From Sipunculus nudus (lineage: Eukaryota; Annelida; Sipuncula; Golfingiida; Sipunculidae): a stretch of DNA of 64,000 nucleotides. The notes below the pieces were generated by a model. That model did not search any database and was not told where the DNA came from. It was given only the letters and a program-made list of their open reading frames with translations. The stretch is taken from the NCBI GenBank assembly GCA_026874595.1, contig CM049310.1, positions 44,111,058-44,175,057 on the forward strand, in the 5' to 3' direction. Made by a program: the position numbers and the translations under genes. Positions 62,391 through 64,000 of the stretch are shown piece after piece (the first letter of the stretch is position 1; each line of letters begins with the position of its first letter).

Positions 62391-62729
62391 CTCCGCCAGT
62401 ATTTTTCATATAACTTCCTTGGTTTGTTATCTTGTTTGTTAGTCTGTTAACAACTAAACGTGTTGAGTGGAAATTATTGAAACGTTGTGGAGTGTTAGTG
62501 TAATAACCAAGGAACAGTCAATAAATTGTGGAGGTAATCTGAATCACTTTGTAGATATCAGAAAGTAAGGATCAAATACCATTGTGAAACAGGGCAATTC
62601 CTTTGTCTCGGGTAGGGGCCGCCCGATCATTGGAGCGTTTGTTCTACCACTCACTAAAACAACCCGTTTTACTTAAGCTTGACACAGTGTGCAGAACAGG
62701 GAAAGTCCAATCAGAAGATTCTGGCGGAG
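62391..62729. repeat. Inverted-end repeat CTCCGCCAG ... CTGGCGGAG
   Basis: A 9-bp perfect inverted pair (62391-62399, 62721-62729) with matching AAGGCTCC/GGCTCC context encloses ttgtttgttagtctgttaac and gagtggaaattattgaaacg. This wording resembles the interior of CCTCCGCC-type repeats. Non-coding. Confidence 0.45.
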
Positions 62730-64000
62730 GATTGTAGGCTCCGAATAAACAATATAATTTTAATTAAATTTTAAGAACAGTTCTTTAACAATTAGGTGAC
62801 ACTTTGCATCGAATGAGGGTCAAGTAAACCATTTGGTAAGATTAGGTAATCATTATTTATATTAGGCTCGATATGTACGGGTCTAAGATTCCTAAGTCGT
62901 AACTTGTAGCTCAGACATTAGAGGGTAGATTTGAAGTTCTATTGAGCTTTCATTCGTATACCACAGGTGAAATGGAACCTGCGAACTTTAAATCTGAAGT
63001 CCATCATCTTAACAGCAAGCTACCCTCTTCTCCTTATATATTTACATACTAATATAAAGTTTAATGAGTGAAGAACTGTCTCTACTTATTACTTACTTCT
63101 CGGTCAAACAGTTCCATTAAAGTTAAATATTTCAGTGATTTGCAGGGTTTAAATTTATATTATTGGAATATGTAGTGTGACATGATATGATACCAAAGGA
63201 TCTTAAGAGCGGAACAAGTCGACCAATAGTTCCTACGCATGGCCACATACTTAATCGAGAATCATATGAAATAATTACAATTCAAAAGCTATATTAACTA
63301 CAATTGTTTTGAAGGATCCCTTTCTTGATATTATGGAACTTATGTATTATTATATATGTTATTTATTATTAAATATTTAGTTTATTGATAGCAATGTCTT
63401 TTATCACTGGAATGGTGATCAAGGACACATTATGTTATCATACCCGATATACCTTAAACATACAGCAAGCAATGACACAATCTAAATAAAAAATATTCCT
63501 AGAAATCTTAAGGCCATTGGATGATTATATCTAGTGAATGTTGGTCCATGCAAGGCATATGGAAGAAATTACTTTATTTTTCAACAGTCAAAAGATAAAA
63601 AAACCTGATCTACTCTTCCTAAGATTAACTTGTTGATCGTATGTGAAGCCTGCAAAAATAAAGGATATATAGCAGGTTAATGAATTCAGCGTTTATTGAA
63701 ATTTGTGAAGAAAATATACATAGATGGCAGTGAAAGGTGAAGCGTATGGTTAATGGGCGATCCAGATTTTCGTGTGTACCACATTTTTTTACACATTAAA
63801 TAAATGAAATCTATATGTATATTCAATCTTTTAATCAATAATATATACATAAAAGAATATCTGACATGGTACAGTGTTGACAGTTGATGAATGATAATTT
63901 ATGCCAAATGCACGGGGCATCGCACTGACACTTCACGTCACACGGATTTGAAAGCAGAAGGATCTCTAAGCTCGTATTCTCTCGTCAGTCACGTGAACAA
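62730..64000. other. Intergenic, nothing recognised
   Basis: AT-rich, with no paired repeats or supported frames. Confidence 0.45.

Overview
The window is animal nuclear DNA: AT-rich, gene-poor and intron-rich, with many microsatellites and many short non-autonomous transposons. I infer a marine invertebrate, most likely a lophotrochozoan such as a mollusc. The basis is the UCHL5 sequence and its exon structure, tRNA-derived SINEs, and MITEs whose ends (GCGGATCC, CCGTATTTCC) resemble dispersed repeats I associate with marine invertebrates. There is no marker gene, so I cannot name the species. Nothing looks bacterial, viral or organellar.

Two protein-coding genes can be supported. The first is UCHL5/UCH37 (plus strand, coding from 32127 to 43944). 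This proteasome- and INO80-associated deubiquitinase can be read completely: 11 coding exons in consistent phase, 322 residues, with catalytic Gln, Cys, His and Asp all present. The second is a minus-strand exon at 4691-5527. It encodes a single-pass membrane protein with a lumenal domain whose spacing resembles a methyltransferase fold. Its 5' exon(s) were not found.

Layout: 1-4 kb is intergenic, with a MITE built around CACGCGAT repeats. The membrane-protein exon lies at 4.7-5.6 kb. From 6 to 16 kb the DNA is intergenic with long (TA)n tracts, a (CT)n/(GA)n hairpin and a SINE tail. From 16.8 to 31.3 kb there are stacked repeats: an element with GGTGGCGCCACC palindromes, two copies of a repeat ending in TTACGCTATTAATATA, four copies of a TTAA-flanked MITE (one carrying a solo LTR), a hAT-like MITE, and a 2.0 kb element with terminal inverted repeats and GGGTTC arrays. 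UCHL5 fills 32.1-44.5 kb; its introns hold a 41-bp minisatellite, SINEs, a hAT-like MITE and a recognisable filled/empty insertion pair. From 45 to 51 kb a tandem duplication is interrupted by about 2.1 kb that contains a Mutator-like element. A second copy of that element lies at 50.3 kb, and both have matching termini and 9-bp target duplications. At 52.4-52.9 kb is a miniature LTR retrotransposon (TRIM) with an 18-nt primer-binding site for tRNA-Pro and tRNA-like box A/box B motifs inside its LTRs. At 56.0-57.6 kb is a 1.57 kb element with terminal inverted repeats. The rest is mostly anonymous intergenic sequence with a few further repeat copies.

The two genes show no functional connection. 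The most notable non-genic finds are the TRIM with a possible Pol III-type LTR and the Mutator-like pair carrying promoter-like motifs. Identities given here were judged by eye; no alignment was run.
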